A program made the position numbers and the translations under genes. From assembly GCA_964605655.1 (NCBI GenBank), contig CAZSDK010000012.1, positions 1 through 64,000 on the forward strand: 64,000 nt of DNA. The letters run 5' to 3'. The DNA is from JAKLIX01 sp964605655 (GTDB lineage Bacteria > Bacteroidota > Bacteroidia > Bacteroidales > CAIXZF01). Below the pieces are notes generated by a model. The model saw only the letters and a list, made by a program, of their open reading frames with translations. It did no database searches and was not told where the DNA came from. Positions 8,242 to 16,130 of the stretch are shown one piece after another. Positions within the stretch are counted from its first letter, which is position 1. Every line of letters begins with the position of its first letter.

Positions 8242-9054
8242 TTAACGAAATGGGGAGTCGGGTTCTTTAGCCATGTGCCGGTAAACCAGCTTATCGACCC
8301 AGGAAGGAAAGAGTTTATTGAGGAATACCGTGAGTTTGCCCTGAGCAGTCAGTATCATGAATTTCTTCCTTTTCTCGACCGAACGCAGGAGGAGGCGGGC
8401 GACTTTTTCAGCTGTCATCAGTTTGTCTTCATTGATCGGAGACTCTTTCTGGGCGGAGCCATCCTTCGACCGGGCCGTGTTTCTGATATTGGATGCCGTA
8501 AAACCAGGGCAGGCAATGAGGACGTGGAGTCCTGTCTTCAGGTTTTCAATCCGGAGTGTTTCGAGGAATCCGTGAATGGCGAATTTGGATGCGGAATAAC
8601 CTGTCCGGCCTGGCAACCCTTTATAGCCTGCAATGCTGGAGACCCCGGCGACCGTTCCTTTGCTTCGGAGAAGCCATGGCAGGGCAAATTTTGTACAGTA
8701 AACGGTTCCCCAGAAATTAACATCCATCAGTTCTTTCAGCACCTTCAGGTCGACCTCGGAAAACAGGGCCCTCATGCTGATCCCTGCATTGTTGATCAGG
8801 ACGTCAATCCCGCCAAAGACGGAAATGGTCTCTTCAATGAGATGTTGACAGTCCGGTTCTTTGCTGACGTCGGTTCTGATGATCAGGACTTCATTATGTT
8901 GCTTTTTGAGTCTTTCGGAAAGGTCTTCCAGAGCAGCCACATTACGGGCTGCCAGTACAAGCCGGGCCCCTTTACCCGATAATTCAAGGGCCAGTGCTTT
9001 ACCAATCCCCGAACTTGCACCCGTGATAATAACGGTCTTATTGTTCCAGAACAT
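8242..9054 (-). CDS. Short-chain dehydrogenase/reductase
   Basis: This is a classical SDR of 270 residues with a Rossmann fold. The cofactor motif TGASSGIG lies at the N-terminus, followed by AARNV (adenosine-phosphate side), NNAG, the catalytic Ser in VSSIAG and YSASK with the catalytic Tyr and Lys. The C-terminal stretch (RLLLRSVEKRKKFMIL...LFPSWVDKLVYRHM) resembles the DltE/YqjQ-like group often annotated as acting on hydrophobic substrates; the substrate cannot be read from sequence. A TTG at 9066 would add four residues, but ATG 9054 is preferred. It is divergent from rpmG. Confidence 0.9.
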   Translation of the reverse strand: MFWNNKTVIITGASSGIGKALALELSGKGARLVLAARNVAALEDLSERLKKQHNEVLIIRTDVSKEPDCQHLIEETISVFGGIDVLINNAGISMRALFSEVDLKVLKELMDVNFWGTVYCTKFALPWLLRSKGTVAGVSSIAGYKGLPGRTGYSASKFAIHGFLETLRIENLKTGLHVLIACPGFTASNIRNTARSKDGSAQKESPINEDKLMTAEKVARLLLRSVEKRKKFMILTAQGKLTVFLNKLFPSWVDKLVYRHMAKEPDSPFR

Positions 9055-9129
9055 AGAGTATGTCAAGTGGTTTCGTGTATAAAATTCAGTATTTTTTTAA
9101 CCTGAATCATTTTATTTGAAAACTTTTTT

Positions 9130-9137
9130 TAATTTTG
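9130..9137 (+). promoter_or_regulatory. -7 promoter element (TAATTTTG) of rpmG
   Basis: TAATTTTG matches TAnnTTTG and ends 26 bases before the rpmG ATG. A promoter here is expected because rpmB, the usual first gene of this run, is absent. Confidence 0.5.
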
Positions 9138-9162
9138 CACCTCCAAATAAAACAAGTACATC

Positions 9163-9351
9163 ATGGCCAAGAAAAGCAAGGATGTCAGGATTCAAGTGAT
9201 ACTCGAATGCACAGAACATAAATCCACGGGGCTGCCCGGAACATCCAGGTATATCACTACCAAGAATAAAAAGAATACCCCTGAAAGACTGGAGTTGAAA
9301 AAATTCAACCCTGTCCTCAAGAAAATGACTGTTCACAGAGAAATTAAATAA
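9163..9351 (+). CDS. rpmG: 50S ribosomal protein L33
   Basis: The 62-residue protein is ribosomal protein L33 of the large subunit. It matches the bacterial family along its full length: KDVRIQVILECTEHKS, GTSRYITTKNKKNTPERLEL, KKFNPVLKKMTVHREIK. The zinc-ribbon cysteines of some L33 forms are absent; only one Cys remains, as in the C-minus, zinc-independent version. It starts the conserved rpmG-DUF4295-ftsY-rimO run. In most relatives rpmB (L28) lies directly upstream; here the upstream neighbour is a divergent dehydrogenase gene. Confidence 0.96.
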   Translation: MAKKSKDVRIQVILECTEHKSTGLPGTSRYITTKNKKNTPERLELKKFNPVLKKMTVHREIK

Positions 9352-9356
9352 TAACC

Positions 9357-9512
9357 ATGGCAAAGAAAGTAGTTGCAACCCTGAGAACCACCACCGGTAA
9401 GGATTATGCAAAAGTGATCCGGATGATCAGGTCACCCAAAACCGGAGCATACGTGTTTAAGGAGAATATCGTACCAAACGACCAGGTTAAAGACTTTCTG
9501 GCAAAGAAATAA
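9357..9512 (+). CDS. DUF4295 family small basic protein
   Basis: The 51-residue protein begins MAKKVVATLRTTTGKDYAKV and ends DQVKDFLAKK. It matches DUF4295, a small Lys-rich family found almost only in Bacteroidota and nearly always between rpmG and ftsY. Its fixed position beside ribosomal protein genes suggests a ribosome-associated role, which is inference. It begins five bases after the rpmG stop and is followed by a terminator at 9534-9568. Confidence 0.93.
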   Translation: MAKKVVATLRTTTGKDYAKVIRMIRSPKTGAYVFKENIVPNDQVKDFLAKK

Positions 9513-9533
9513 GTAAGTTCTTCTTGTGGTGAA

Positions 9534-9568
9534 AAAAGCTTTTCTTGGACAAGAGAAGCTTTTTTTTT
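9534..9568 (+). terminator. Rho-independent terminator between DUF4295 gene and ftsY
   Basis: AAAAGCTTTTCTTG (9534-9547) pairs with CAAGAGAAGCTTTT (9550-9563), with one wobble, followed by TTTTT. It lies between the DUF4295 stop and the ftsY start and overlaps an upstream in-frame ATG (9545), arguing that ftsY starts at 9581. Confidence 0.75.
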
Positions 9569-9580
9569 AAATATTTCAGC

Positions 9581-10528
9581 ATGGGATTGTTCTCCATATT
9601 TTCAAAAGAAAAGAAAGAAGACCTTGAAAAAGGCCTGGCAAAGACCAAAGAAAGCGTTTTCTCAAGAATCAGCAAGGCCATCCTTGGAAAATCCAAGGTT
9701 GATGATGAGGTCCTCGACAACCTGGAAGAAGCTCTGATCACTTCCGATGTCGGCGTTGAGACTACATTACGGATCATTGAGAGGATTGAAAACAGGGTAT
9801 CAAAAGATAAGTATCTTGGAGCCAGTGAATTAAATACTATACTTAAAGAAGAAATCGCTGCGCTCCTGGCTGAAAATGACCAGCCGCTTCAGGAAGATTT
9901 CTCCCTGCCTCCCGGGAACAAACCTTATGTAATTATGGTAGTCGGGGTCAATGGCGTGGGTAAGACCACCACCATCGGAAAACTGGCGTACCAGTTCAAG
10001 AAGTCAGGAAAATCGGTTCTGCTCGGAGCCGCCGATACCTTCAGAGCTGCTGCCATCGACCAGTTGAGTGTATGGGCCGACAGGGTGGGGGTTCCTGTGA
10101 TCACCCAGGAAATGGGTTCAGATCCTGCATCGGTAGCGTATGATACGCTTGTATCGGCCGGCAGCAGGAATGTAGATGTAGTGATTATCGATACCGCCGG
10201 CAGGCTGCACAACAAGGTGAACCTGATGAATGAGCTTTCCAAGGTCCGCAGGGTCATGCAGAAAGTCATCCCCGATGCACCTCATGAGGTGCTGCTTGTG
10301 TTGGATGCCTCTACCGGCCAGAATGCCTTCGAACAAGCCAAACAGTTCACGGCCGCCACAGAAGTGAATGCCCTTGCCATCACCAAACTGGATGGAACGG
10401 CCAAGGGTGGTGTCGTTATCGGAATATCTGATCAGTTCAAGATTCCGGTGAAATATATTGGTATCGGAGAAAAGATGGAACACCTTCAGGTTTTCAACAA
10501 GGTGGAATTCGTCGACAGCCTTTTCTAA
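9581..10528 (+). CDS. ftsY: Signal recognition particle receptor FtsY
   Basis: FtsY is the GTPase receptor that docks SRP-ribosome complexes at the inner membrane. The 315-residue protein has a short Lys/Glu-rich A/N region (KEKKEDLEKGLAKTKESVF), then the NG domain. Visible motifs are G1 GVNGVGKTTTIGKLA, DTFRAAAIDQL, G3 DTAGRLHNKVNL, and G4 TKLDGTAKGG. The C-terminus is GIGEKMEHLQVFNKVEFVDSLF, as is usual. The N-terminal acidic region is short, typical of the phylum. ATG 9581 is chosen because the ATG at 9545 is inside a terminator hairpin. rimO starts three bases after the stop. Confidence 0.96.
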   Translation: MGLFSIFSKEKKEDLEKGLAKTKESVFSRISKAILGKSKVDDEVLDNLEEALITSDVGVETTLRIIERIENRVSKDKYLGASELNTILKEEIAALLAENDQPLQEDFSLPPGNKPYVIMVVGVNGVGKTTTIGKLAYQFKKSGKSVLLGAADTFRAAAIDQLSVWADRVGVPVITQEMGSDPASVAYDTLVSAGSRNVDVVIIDTAGRLHNKVNLMNELSKVRRVMQKVIPDAPHEVLLVLDASTGQNAFEQAKQFTAATEVNALAITKLDGTAKGGVVIGISDQFKIPVKYIGIGEKMEHLQVFNKVEFVDSLF

Positions 10529-10531
10529 GTC

Positions 10532-11851
10532 TTGAAAACCAAATCTTTAAACGCATCTGTTTATCTTCTCTCGCTGGGTTGTGCTAAAAACCTGGTCGAT
10601 TCAGAAGTATTCCTGGGCAGACTCAGGGCCAACGGGTTTCAGATAGTGGACCCCTCAGGGGAACCCTTAAAACAGGCCGACGTTGCGATCATCAATACCT
10701 GCGGATTTATTGGTGATGCCAAGGAAGAATCGGTGGAGTCCATCCTCGAACTGGTTGATGCCAAGAAAAAGGGAATCTTCAGCAAGGTAGTGGTCATGGG
10801 ATGCCTTTCACAGCGGTACCGTGAGGACCTGAAGAAAGAGATACCGGAAGTGGATGGCTTTTTCGGAGTGAATGAACAGAAAGAGATGCTCCGCTTCCTG
10901 GCCCCGAATCTGAAAAAGGAAATGACCGGCGAACGCTGGATCACCACTCCGAAACATTATGCTTATCTAAAAATCTCTGAGGGCTGTGACCGGCGATGCT
11001 CCTTTTGCGCCATCCCGCTTATCAGGGGAAAACAACGATCCGTCGCCATGGAGGAACTCCTGAGGGAGACGAAGTTCCTGGCAGCTAATGGGACAAAAGA
11101 GATCAATATCATCGCCCAGGATACGACTACTTACGGCACAGATATTTACGGTAAAAAGATGTTGCCTGATTTGCTTCATCAACTGAGCGGGATCAGGGAC
11201 ATAGAGTGGTTCCGCCTGCATTATACCTATCCCAACCGTTTCCCTTTGAAAGTCCTGGATATGATGAAGTCGCATCCTAACATCTGCAGGTATCTCGACA
11301 TCCCACTCCAGCACATTCATACTCCTCTACTGACCTCTATGAAAAGGGGTATCAGTAAAGAGGGCACCCTGAAGCTACTGGACAGCATCCGGCACAAGAT
11401 TCCGGATATCTGCCTCAGGACCACCCTCATTGTAGGTTATCCGGGAGAATCTGACAGCGCCTTCCGGGAGCTGTACGACTTTGTCCGGCAACAAAGCTTC
11501 CACCGGCTGGGGGTCTTTACCTATTCTCCTGAAGAGGACACTATGGCATTTAAGCTGGGTGACCCGGTACCCATGCGCATCAAAGAAGAACGCAAAGAAG
11601 CCATCATGCAGCTTCAGATGGATATCTCACAAAAACGGAATCAGGAAAAAGTGGGGAGCAGGCTCAAGGTCATTATTGACCGGGAAGAAAAGGACCATTT
11701 CGTAGGTAGAACGGAATTTGATTCCCCGGAGGTTGATAATGAGGTTCTTATTGAAAAACCCGGACGAAAAGAAATGGTCGTGGGGCGTTTTTATGAGGTT
11801 GAGATCACGGGAGCGGAGGTTTACGATCTTTCAGCCAGGATACCTGAATAA
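10532..11851 (+). CDS. rimO: Ribosomal protein S12 methylthiotransferase RimO
   Basis: RimO is a radical-SAM enzyme that methylthiolates the conserved Asp of ribosomal protein S12. The 439-residue protein has the N-terminal MTTase cluster-binding domain (LGCAKNLVDSE, NTCGFIGDAKEESV, GCLSQRY), the radical-SAM motif CDRRCSFC (CxxxCxxC) and a C-terminal TRAM domain ending in EITGAEVYDLSARI. The start codon is TTG at 10532, three bases after the ftsY stop, so the two genes are translationally close. Confidence 0.96.
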   Translation: MKTKSLNASVYLLSLGCAKNLVDSEVFLGRLRANGFQIVDPSGEPLKQADVAIINTCGFIGDAKEESVESILELVDAKKKGIFSKVVVMGCLSQRYREDLKKEIPEVDGFFGVNEQKEMLRFLAPNLKKEMTGERWITTPKHYAYLKISEGCDRRCSFCAIPLIRGKQRSVAMEELLRETKFLAANGTKEINIIAQDTTTYGTDIYGKKMLPDLLHQLSGIRDIEWFRLHYTYPNRFPLKVLDMMKSHPNICRYLDIPLQHIHTPLLTSMKRGISKEGTLKLLDSIRHKIPDICLRTTLIVGYPGESDSAFRELYDFVRQQSFHRLGVFTYSPEEDTMAFKLGDPVPMRIKEERKEAIMQLQMDISQKRNQEKVGSRLKVIIDREEKDHFVGRTEFDSPEVDNEVLIEKPGRKEMVVGRFYEVEITGAEVYDLSARIPE

Positions 11852-11895
11852 AAGGAATTCTTGAGTTGAGGACGGCTTGTTCCAGGCTGCCGGTC

Positions 11896-12786
11896 TTATT
11901 TATAAGACTTTGGTTTCTTCAGGGTAAATACCCTGGAAATATTGAAACCGAAATAAATATCCCCTTCATCCCAGCTGCCGGAGGTTTCTGTGATAAAAGC
12001 CCTTTCGAATTGTGGCTGGCCGTTGGTGAAGATCAGCTGAAACACATGTCCGCCTGTTTCTACATCAAAGCCAAGAGAGAAACAGGGCTCGTATTCCACA
12101 CTGCTTGCATTGGGGTCCACCCACCAGTACTCGGCATTGAGGGAGGTACGGTTGGTCAGTTTCATCCTTCCTCCCAGGCCGCAGGCAAAAATGTCATTTT
12201 TATCATTAACGGTGGGGACCAGGTTCTTATGGACCAGGGTAGGGGTGATCTGAAGCGACAGGGAATTGCTCATTTTCCGGGCGGCAAGCAGCTGGTGCAC
12301 GTATGAGTAGCGCGAGGTCTCATAATTCTTACGTTCAGGATACTGCCACTTCAGTGTATTGATGGCCATGGAAGAAAAATAAGAAAGGGAGACCGGCATG
12401 GCACCGGTCCCCTTCGTCTGTCTCAGAATTTTAAATTTCAGAAATCCATCTACCGTCTTTTGGTGGGAACTTCTTCCAATTCCCACAGCAAGCCTGTCAT
12501 TAACTCCATATTCGAATCCCAGCCTGATGGTCGACTGGTCCAGCCCGAAAAGCTCATAGGCTCCCTGGTTCAGTCGCCCAAAACGATGGGATATCAGGAA
12601 CATCAAAACTCCATTGGCAGGATTTTCAATAGACTGGCCGTTGATCAGCCGGGTAGTCTTAAAAGTTGCCGTCACCAGTTCTGGTTTGTTGTCGTTCTCA
12701 TCGTTTAACAGATCATTGATATCCTGCGCATTAAGATAGAATGTTCCTGTCAGGATGAAGATGAGAAAGGTGACGGCCCGCTTCAT
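11896..12786 (-). CDS. DUF5777 family outer-membrane beta-barrel protein
   Basis: The 296-residue protein has a signal peptide (MKRAVTFLIFILTGTFYLNAQ) and matches the DUF5777 barrel family: NPANGVLMFLISHRFGRLNQG, FGLDQSTIRLGFEYGVNDRL, alternating strands, and a C-terminal FTLKKPKSYK after an aromatic strand. It is expected in the outer membrane. It is the last gene of a four-gene reverse operon, six bases after the YceI gene; DUF5777 proteins are commonly found beside YceI and haem-motif proteins, so a role in binding or exporting a lipophilic electron-transfer partner is possible but unproven. A small hairpin (GTCTTA/TAAGAC, 11893-11908) overlaps its stop codon. Confidence 0.88.
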   Translation of the reverse strand: MKRAVTFLIFILTGTFYLNAQDINDLLNDENDNKPELVTATFKTTRLINGQSIENPANGVLMFLISHRFGRLNQGAYELFGLDQSTIRLGFEYGVNDRLAVGIGRSSHQKTVDGFLKFKILRQTKGTGAMPVSLSYFSSMAINTLKWQYPERKNYETSRYSYVHQLLAARKMSNSLSLQITPTLVHKNLVPTVNDKNDIFACGLGGRMKLTNRTSLNAEYWWVDPNASSVEYEPCFSLGFDVETGGHVFQLIFTNGQPQFERAFITETSGSWDEGDIYFGFNISRVFTLKKPKSYK

Positions 12787-12792
12787 AAGCTG

Positions 12793-13347
12793 TTAATTAT
12801 TGATTTTTTCCAGTTGAACGTTTACTGTGACCTCCATACTTTCAGCGATGTTCTTTGCCACGGCTGACGGGATTTTAATTTCATGGTCAGCAGGTTTTAC
12901 TTTGAATTTTGCCTGGCCGATCAGTTTGTCTCCCTTGACTTCAATGGTGCCTTTGGTGGTGATCTTTTTATCCACATTATGAATATTGAGAGTTCCCTCC
13001 ACATTCACGTTATAGACACCGGGTTTCGAAAGGTTGATATCTTTTACATTGGTGATCTTTCCCTGGAAACCGGCATTGGGATACTTATCTGATTCCACGT
13101 AGTTTTCGTTGAAATGTTCCTGCATCAGGGCTTTTTCAAATTCAAAGGATTTCATGAGCACCTTGAACACAAAATCACCGGTACTGAGGTCAAGAACACT
13201 GCGCACTTGCTTGTTATGGGCATCAATATTCTCAATGGGTGTAGAGGAGAAGAAACTGATGCTCCCGTTTTTAGTCATAAACTTTTGAGCATGGGTGCTT
13301 AATGAGATAAGCACGATTAAGGCTGATAAAATGATATTTCGTTTCAT
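12793..13347 (-). CDS. YceI family periplasmic lipid/isoprenoid-binding protein
   Basis: The 184-residue exported protein has a signal peptide (MKRNIILSALIVLISLSTHA) and a YceI lipocalin-like barrel. Typical features are SFFSSTPIENIDAHNKQV near the start, the mid segment FEFEKALMQEHFNENYVESDKYP, and TLNIHNVDKKI. Characterised family members bind polyisoprenoids or fatty amides in the periplasm. Longer reading to 13404 is open, but ATG 13347 begins the signal peptide. It is the third gene in the cytochrome/OB/YceI/DUF5777 operon. Confidence 0.92.
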   Translation of the reverse strand: MKRNIILSALIVLISLSTHAQKFMTKNGSISFFSSTPIENIDAHNKQVRSVLDLSTGDFVFKVLMKSFEFEKALMQEHFNENYVESDKYPNAGFQGKITNVKDINLSKPGVYNVNVEGTLNIHNVDKKITTKGTIEVKGDKLIGQAKFKVKPADHEIKIPSAVAKNIAESMEVTVNVQLEKINN

Positions 13348-13412
13348 GTTTGATTGGTTTGAATAGAACAAATAAAGGAATGACTTCCATTTTTGTTCAA
13401 TCAACCGAAAAA

Positions 13413-13847
13413 TTACTCTTCAATGGATCCCTTTTCCACAATCACATCGGAATCATTGAAACCGGTACACAACCCCTTAAATGTCAATTCCTTCCCTTTA
13501 GATAACGTCTTTGCTTTATCTGAAAACTCGGGAAGCAGTGTGATTCTGATCCCTTCTTCACCGAAGTCGCCTTGTCCGAGAACGAATACAGCCACCACAA
13601 GTGAATCTGCTTCCTCAACTCGTGTAAGGGCTCCTGAAATATCCAGTACTTTTCCTGTGTACTTTTTATCAGCGGTATCTTTATTCGTCTTGAAATCGTG
13701 ATACAGCACATCGGCATTCACGGTCAGATCTGCTTTTGCCTCGACATAGTCGGGGAAAGGCTTGTTATAAACGAATTTATAGACAAGATAACCTCCGATC
13801 AGACCAAGAATAATAATAATGATGAGAACTTTAAGCCATGTCTTCAT
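13413..13847 (-). CDS. Membrane-anchored OB-fold (tRNA_anti-like) protein
   Basis: The 144-residue protein has one N-terminal transmembrane helix (about residues 5-27, LKVLIIIIILGLIGGYLVYK) and a periplasm-facing OB-fold-like domain: ADVLYHDFKTNKDTADKKY, GKVLDISGALTRV, ELTFKGLCTGF, DVIVEKGSI. This is the tRNA_anti-like family, in which the OB fold does not bind tRNA as far as known. It is second in the four-gene operon, 26 bases after the haem-motif lipoprotein gene. Confidence 0.82.
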   Translation of the reverse strand: MKTWLKVLIIIIILGLIGGYLVYKFVYNKPFPDYVEAKADLTVNADVLYHDFKTNKDTADKKYTGKVLDISGALTRVEEADSLVVAVFVLGQGDFGEEGIRITLLPEFSDKAKTLSKGKELTFKGLCTGFNDSDVIVEKGSIEE

Positions 13848-13873
13848 AGAATCTGTTTTATGTTAAAAGAAGT

Positions 13874-14614
13874 CTAATTGTTAGGTTTTCCAATGTCCAG
13901 CCACCGTTTGAACTGGTTGATCTTACACTGGCTGAGTTTTGGTCCGTTATAGGGCATGGGTATCCAGGGATTGTAGTGGTTGATGGTCGACCAGATACCA
14001 GGTTGAGCATTGGCGGATACCTGGGAATGGTTGGTCAGGGATATACCCCCGCTGGGGTTGGTGCCGCTGTGACATCCCATACAGTAGGTGGTTATCATCG
14101 GCATAATGGTACCCGAAAACGTGACATTGATGGAATCGCAGTTGCTACTGTTACAATAGTTATTTAAGGCTCCCTGCATGATCCAGGTATAGATCAGGTT
14201 AATTTGCTGCGAACTCAAAGGTGTGTTGGGGGAAGGGGGCATGAAATCATCAGGATCTGTCTCCGTGATCACCTCATAGAGTTTACTGTTCCCAGGGTTA
14301 AAAGCATCCACATCACCAGTATTAATGATATTCTGATAATCTGTCAGGATCACCCCCCCTTGTTGTGATGAAATGTCATGGCAGCCACTTTTTGCACAGG
14401 TGGAAAGGATGAGTGGTAGTATATCATTCAGGAAATATACGGTATCGGGATCACAATCATTAGTCGTAGTGGTGTCAGGAGGGGTAGGGCTTGTAGTGTC
14501 AGGAGTGGCTGTCGGATCGTGTTTACAGGAGGTTATAAATAAGGTGGAGGCCATACCAACCACCAGTAAAAAGAATATCAATACATTAAACGTCCGGAGC
14601 ATAGTTTCTTTCAT
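13874..14614 (-). CDS. Lipoprotein with two c-type haem motifs
   Basis: This 246-residue protein has a lipobox (FITSC at about residues 26-30), a Thr/Pro/Asp-rich linker, then two modules. The first contains CAKSGCH (Cx4CH) and the second CMGCH (CxxCH). Each is followed by a GG-x-x-LT-Y/N-H segment as in Planctomycete-type cytochrome c domains. DFMPP and WIPMP may supply distal Met ligands. It is therefore a likely di-haem envelope lipoprotein, which would require cytochrome c maturation. It is first in the operon, with a -7 element at 14637-14644. ATG 14602 is an alternative start. Confidence 0.85.
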   Translation of the reverse strand: MKETMLRTFNVLIFFLLVVGMASTLFITSCKHDPTATPDTTSPTPPDTTTTNDCDPDTVYFLNDILPLILSTCAKSGCHDISSQQGGVILTDYQNIINTGDVDAFNPGNSKLYEVITETDPDDFMPPSPNTPLSSQQINLIYTWIMQGALNNYCNSSNCDSINVTFSGTIMPMITTYCMGCHSGTNPSGGISLTNHSQVSANAQPGIWSTINHYNPWIPMPYNGPKLSQCKINQFKRWLDIGKPNN

Positions 14615-14636
14615 GTATTATTGATTAGCATAATTA

Positions 14637-14644
14637 CAAAAGTA
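14637..14644 (-). promoter_or_regulatory. -7 promoter element (TACTTTTG) of cytochrome/YceI operon
   Basis: Reverse-strand TACTTTTG matches TAnnTTTG, 22 bases upstream of the first gene (ATG 14614). It marks the likely operon promoter; no TTG at the canonical spacing is seen. Confidence 0.5.
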
Positions 14645-14655
14645 GATATTTAACA

Positions 14656-15339
14656 TCAATGATCCGCGGAAAGTCCAGGTCTTTTTTGCCGTGTTCTTTC
14701 TAATGACATTTCTTCTTTCCATTTTCTGATCTCTTTTTCATTCCCCGAAAGAAGAACTTCAGGTACGGCCTTCCCCCTGAATACGGCCGGACGGGTGTAT
14801 ACCGGTGGCGAGAGGAGCTGGTCCTGGAAGGAATCTGACAAGGCGGAAGTCTCATCGTTAAGCACTCCGGGTATCAGCCTGATGATGCTGTCGCAGACCA
14901 CCATTGCAGCCAGTTCCCCTCCTGAAAGCACGTAATCGCCCACGGAGATCTCTCTCGTGATGTAAGTCTCTCTGATCCGTTCATCAATCCCCTTATAATG
15001 TCCGCATAGCAGAAGCAGATTGGACTTGGTGGAGAGCTGGTTGGCAATGGGCTGGTCCAACAGTTCACCATCCGGGCTCAGGTAGATGATCTCATCGTAA
15101 CGGGTCTGAGCTGAGAGATGATCAATGCATAAAGCAATGGGCTCTGCCATCATCACCATTCCGGAGCCTCCTCCGTACGGATAATCATCGACCGTGCGAT
15201 GCTTGTTGGTGGAAAAATCCCTGATATTCACCAGCCGGATATTCACGATGCCCTTTGAAATGGCTCTCTTAATAATAGAATGATCGAAAGGCCCGGTGAA
15301 CATTTCGGGAAACAGGGTCAATATATCAATGTTCACCAT
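14656..15339 (-). CDS. trmD: tRNA (guanine-37-N1) methyltransferase TrmD
   Basis: TrmD methylates G37 of tRNAs reading CNN and CGG-type codons, preventing frameshifts. The 227-residue SPOUT-knot protein shows the hallmark segments: DILTLFPEMF, DDYPYGGGSGMVMMAEP, YLSPDGELLDQ, LLLCGHYKGIDERI and GDYVLSGGELAAMVV. Its length is normal for the family. It is last in the reverse operon TPR-aroE-lipoprotein-trmD, six bases after the lipoprotein gene; it is not beside rpsP/rplS as in Proteobacteria. Confidence 0.97.
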   Translation of the reverse strand: MVNIDILTLFPEMFTGPFDHSIIKRAISKGIVNIRLVNIRDFSTNKHRTVDDYPYGGGSGMVMMAEPIALCIDHLSAQTRYDEIIYLSPDGELLDQPIANQLSTKSNLLLLCGHYKGIDERIRETYITREISVGDYVLSGGELAAMVVCDSIIRLIPGVLNDETSALSDSFQDQLLSPPVYTRPAVFRGKAVPEVLLSGNEKEIRKWKEEMSLERTRQKRPGLSADH

Positions 15340-15345
15340 GTAGTA

Positions 15346-16119
15346 TCAGGGATAATGAAAAAGACGAAATGAAATTTCCTGTTCATCCTTGATGACAGAT
15401 TTTTTATGGAGCAGCTGGCCGTCGTAAACGTATAATTCCCTATTAATGAGTTGATTGTCAGGGTTGTAGTCTCTCACCTCCAGTAGCAGGTCTTCCTTAT
15501 TTTTCATGATGACCCTGATTCCCAAAAGATCATCATTGGTATTGTAACTGAATATCTTTTGAATGTGGTTGAGATAGTGATGGAAGATCTTATATCCCTG
15601 CAGTTCACCTGATACATTATAAGATGATTCTTTGTAAACATTTCCATCGTCTGTATAGATATACCTGAATTCAGAGAAAACATCAGCATCGGAAGTAACC
15701 TTGGTGATCAGCCTGTGAAGGGAATCATACTCGAAAATCGTGTACTGTGTCAGGGTTCCGTTTCTTTTAATGGTCATGGTTTCGAGGCTGTCGAATGGGG
15801 TCCTCTCAAAGATTTGTTCCTGAACGAGCTTGTCGTTCTCGTCCTGACCGGTAATTCTTTCCAAAAGAAGGGCTGAATTATAAGTAAAGGTTTCCTTGAG
15901 AAAGGAATTTTGAGTGGAATGGTAACTTTTCTGATACAGGAGATGGTTGCTATAGTACTTATAATCAATACATCCGATATACTGACCTCTTTCGAACGCA
16001 TCCTCCCTGCATATCTTGTCGGGGTGGTTGGGGTCGCATGACAGGGCAGGAGGTACGTCCTTTCTACAGGAGACCAGGGTTAGGGAAATGATAAACAGCC
16101 AGGTGATGATCCGCCACAT
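15346..16119 (-). CDS. Hypothetical lipoprotein with YD-like repeats
   Basis: The 257-residue protein has a lipobox (TLVSC at residues 14-18) and predicted lipid anchoring. The body contains repeated Tyr-rich strands such as FEYDSLHRLITKV, RYIYTDDGNVYKES and LYVYDGQLLHKKS, reminiscent of YD/RHS-type repeats but without a toxin domain. No family can be named. It lies between aroE and trmD in what looks like one transcription unit. Confidence 0.75.
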   Translation of the reverse strand: MWRIITWLFIISLTLVSCRKDVPPALSCDPNHPDKICREDAFERGQYIGCIDYKYYSNHLLYQKSYHSTQNSFLKETFTYNSALLLERITGQDENDKLVQEQIFERTPFDSLETMTIKRNGTLTQYTIFEYDSLHRLITKVTSDADVFSEFRYIYTDDGNVYKESSYNVSGELQGYKIFHHYLNHIQKIFSYNTNDDLLGIRVIMKNKEDLLLEVRDYNPDNQLINRELYVYDGQLLHKKSVIKDEQEISFRLFHYP

Positions 16120-16130
16120 GGATGATGAAA

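Noticed and set aside
1..9000. Integrative element or prophage at tRNA-Lys
   Set aside because: No integrase, conjugation, capsid or terminase gene and no tRNA-end direct repeat are visible in the window.
9545..9580. ftsY starting at ATG 9545
   Set aside because: That ATG is within the stem of a strong terminator hairpin, and the encoded Phe-rich extension is not a FtsY feature.
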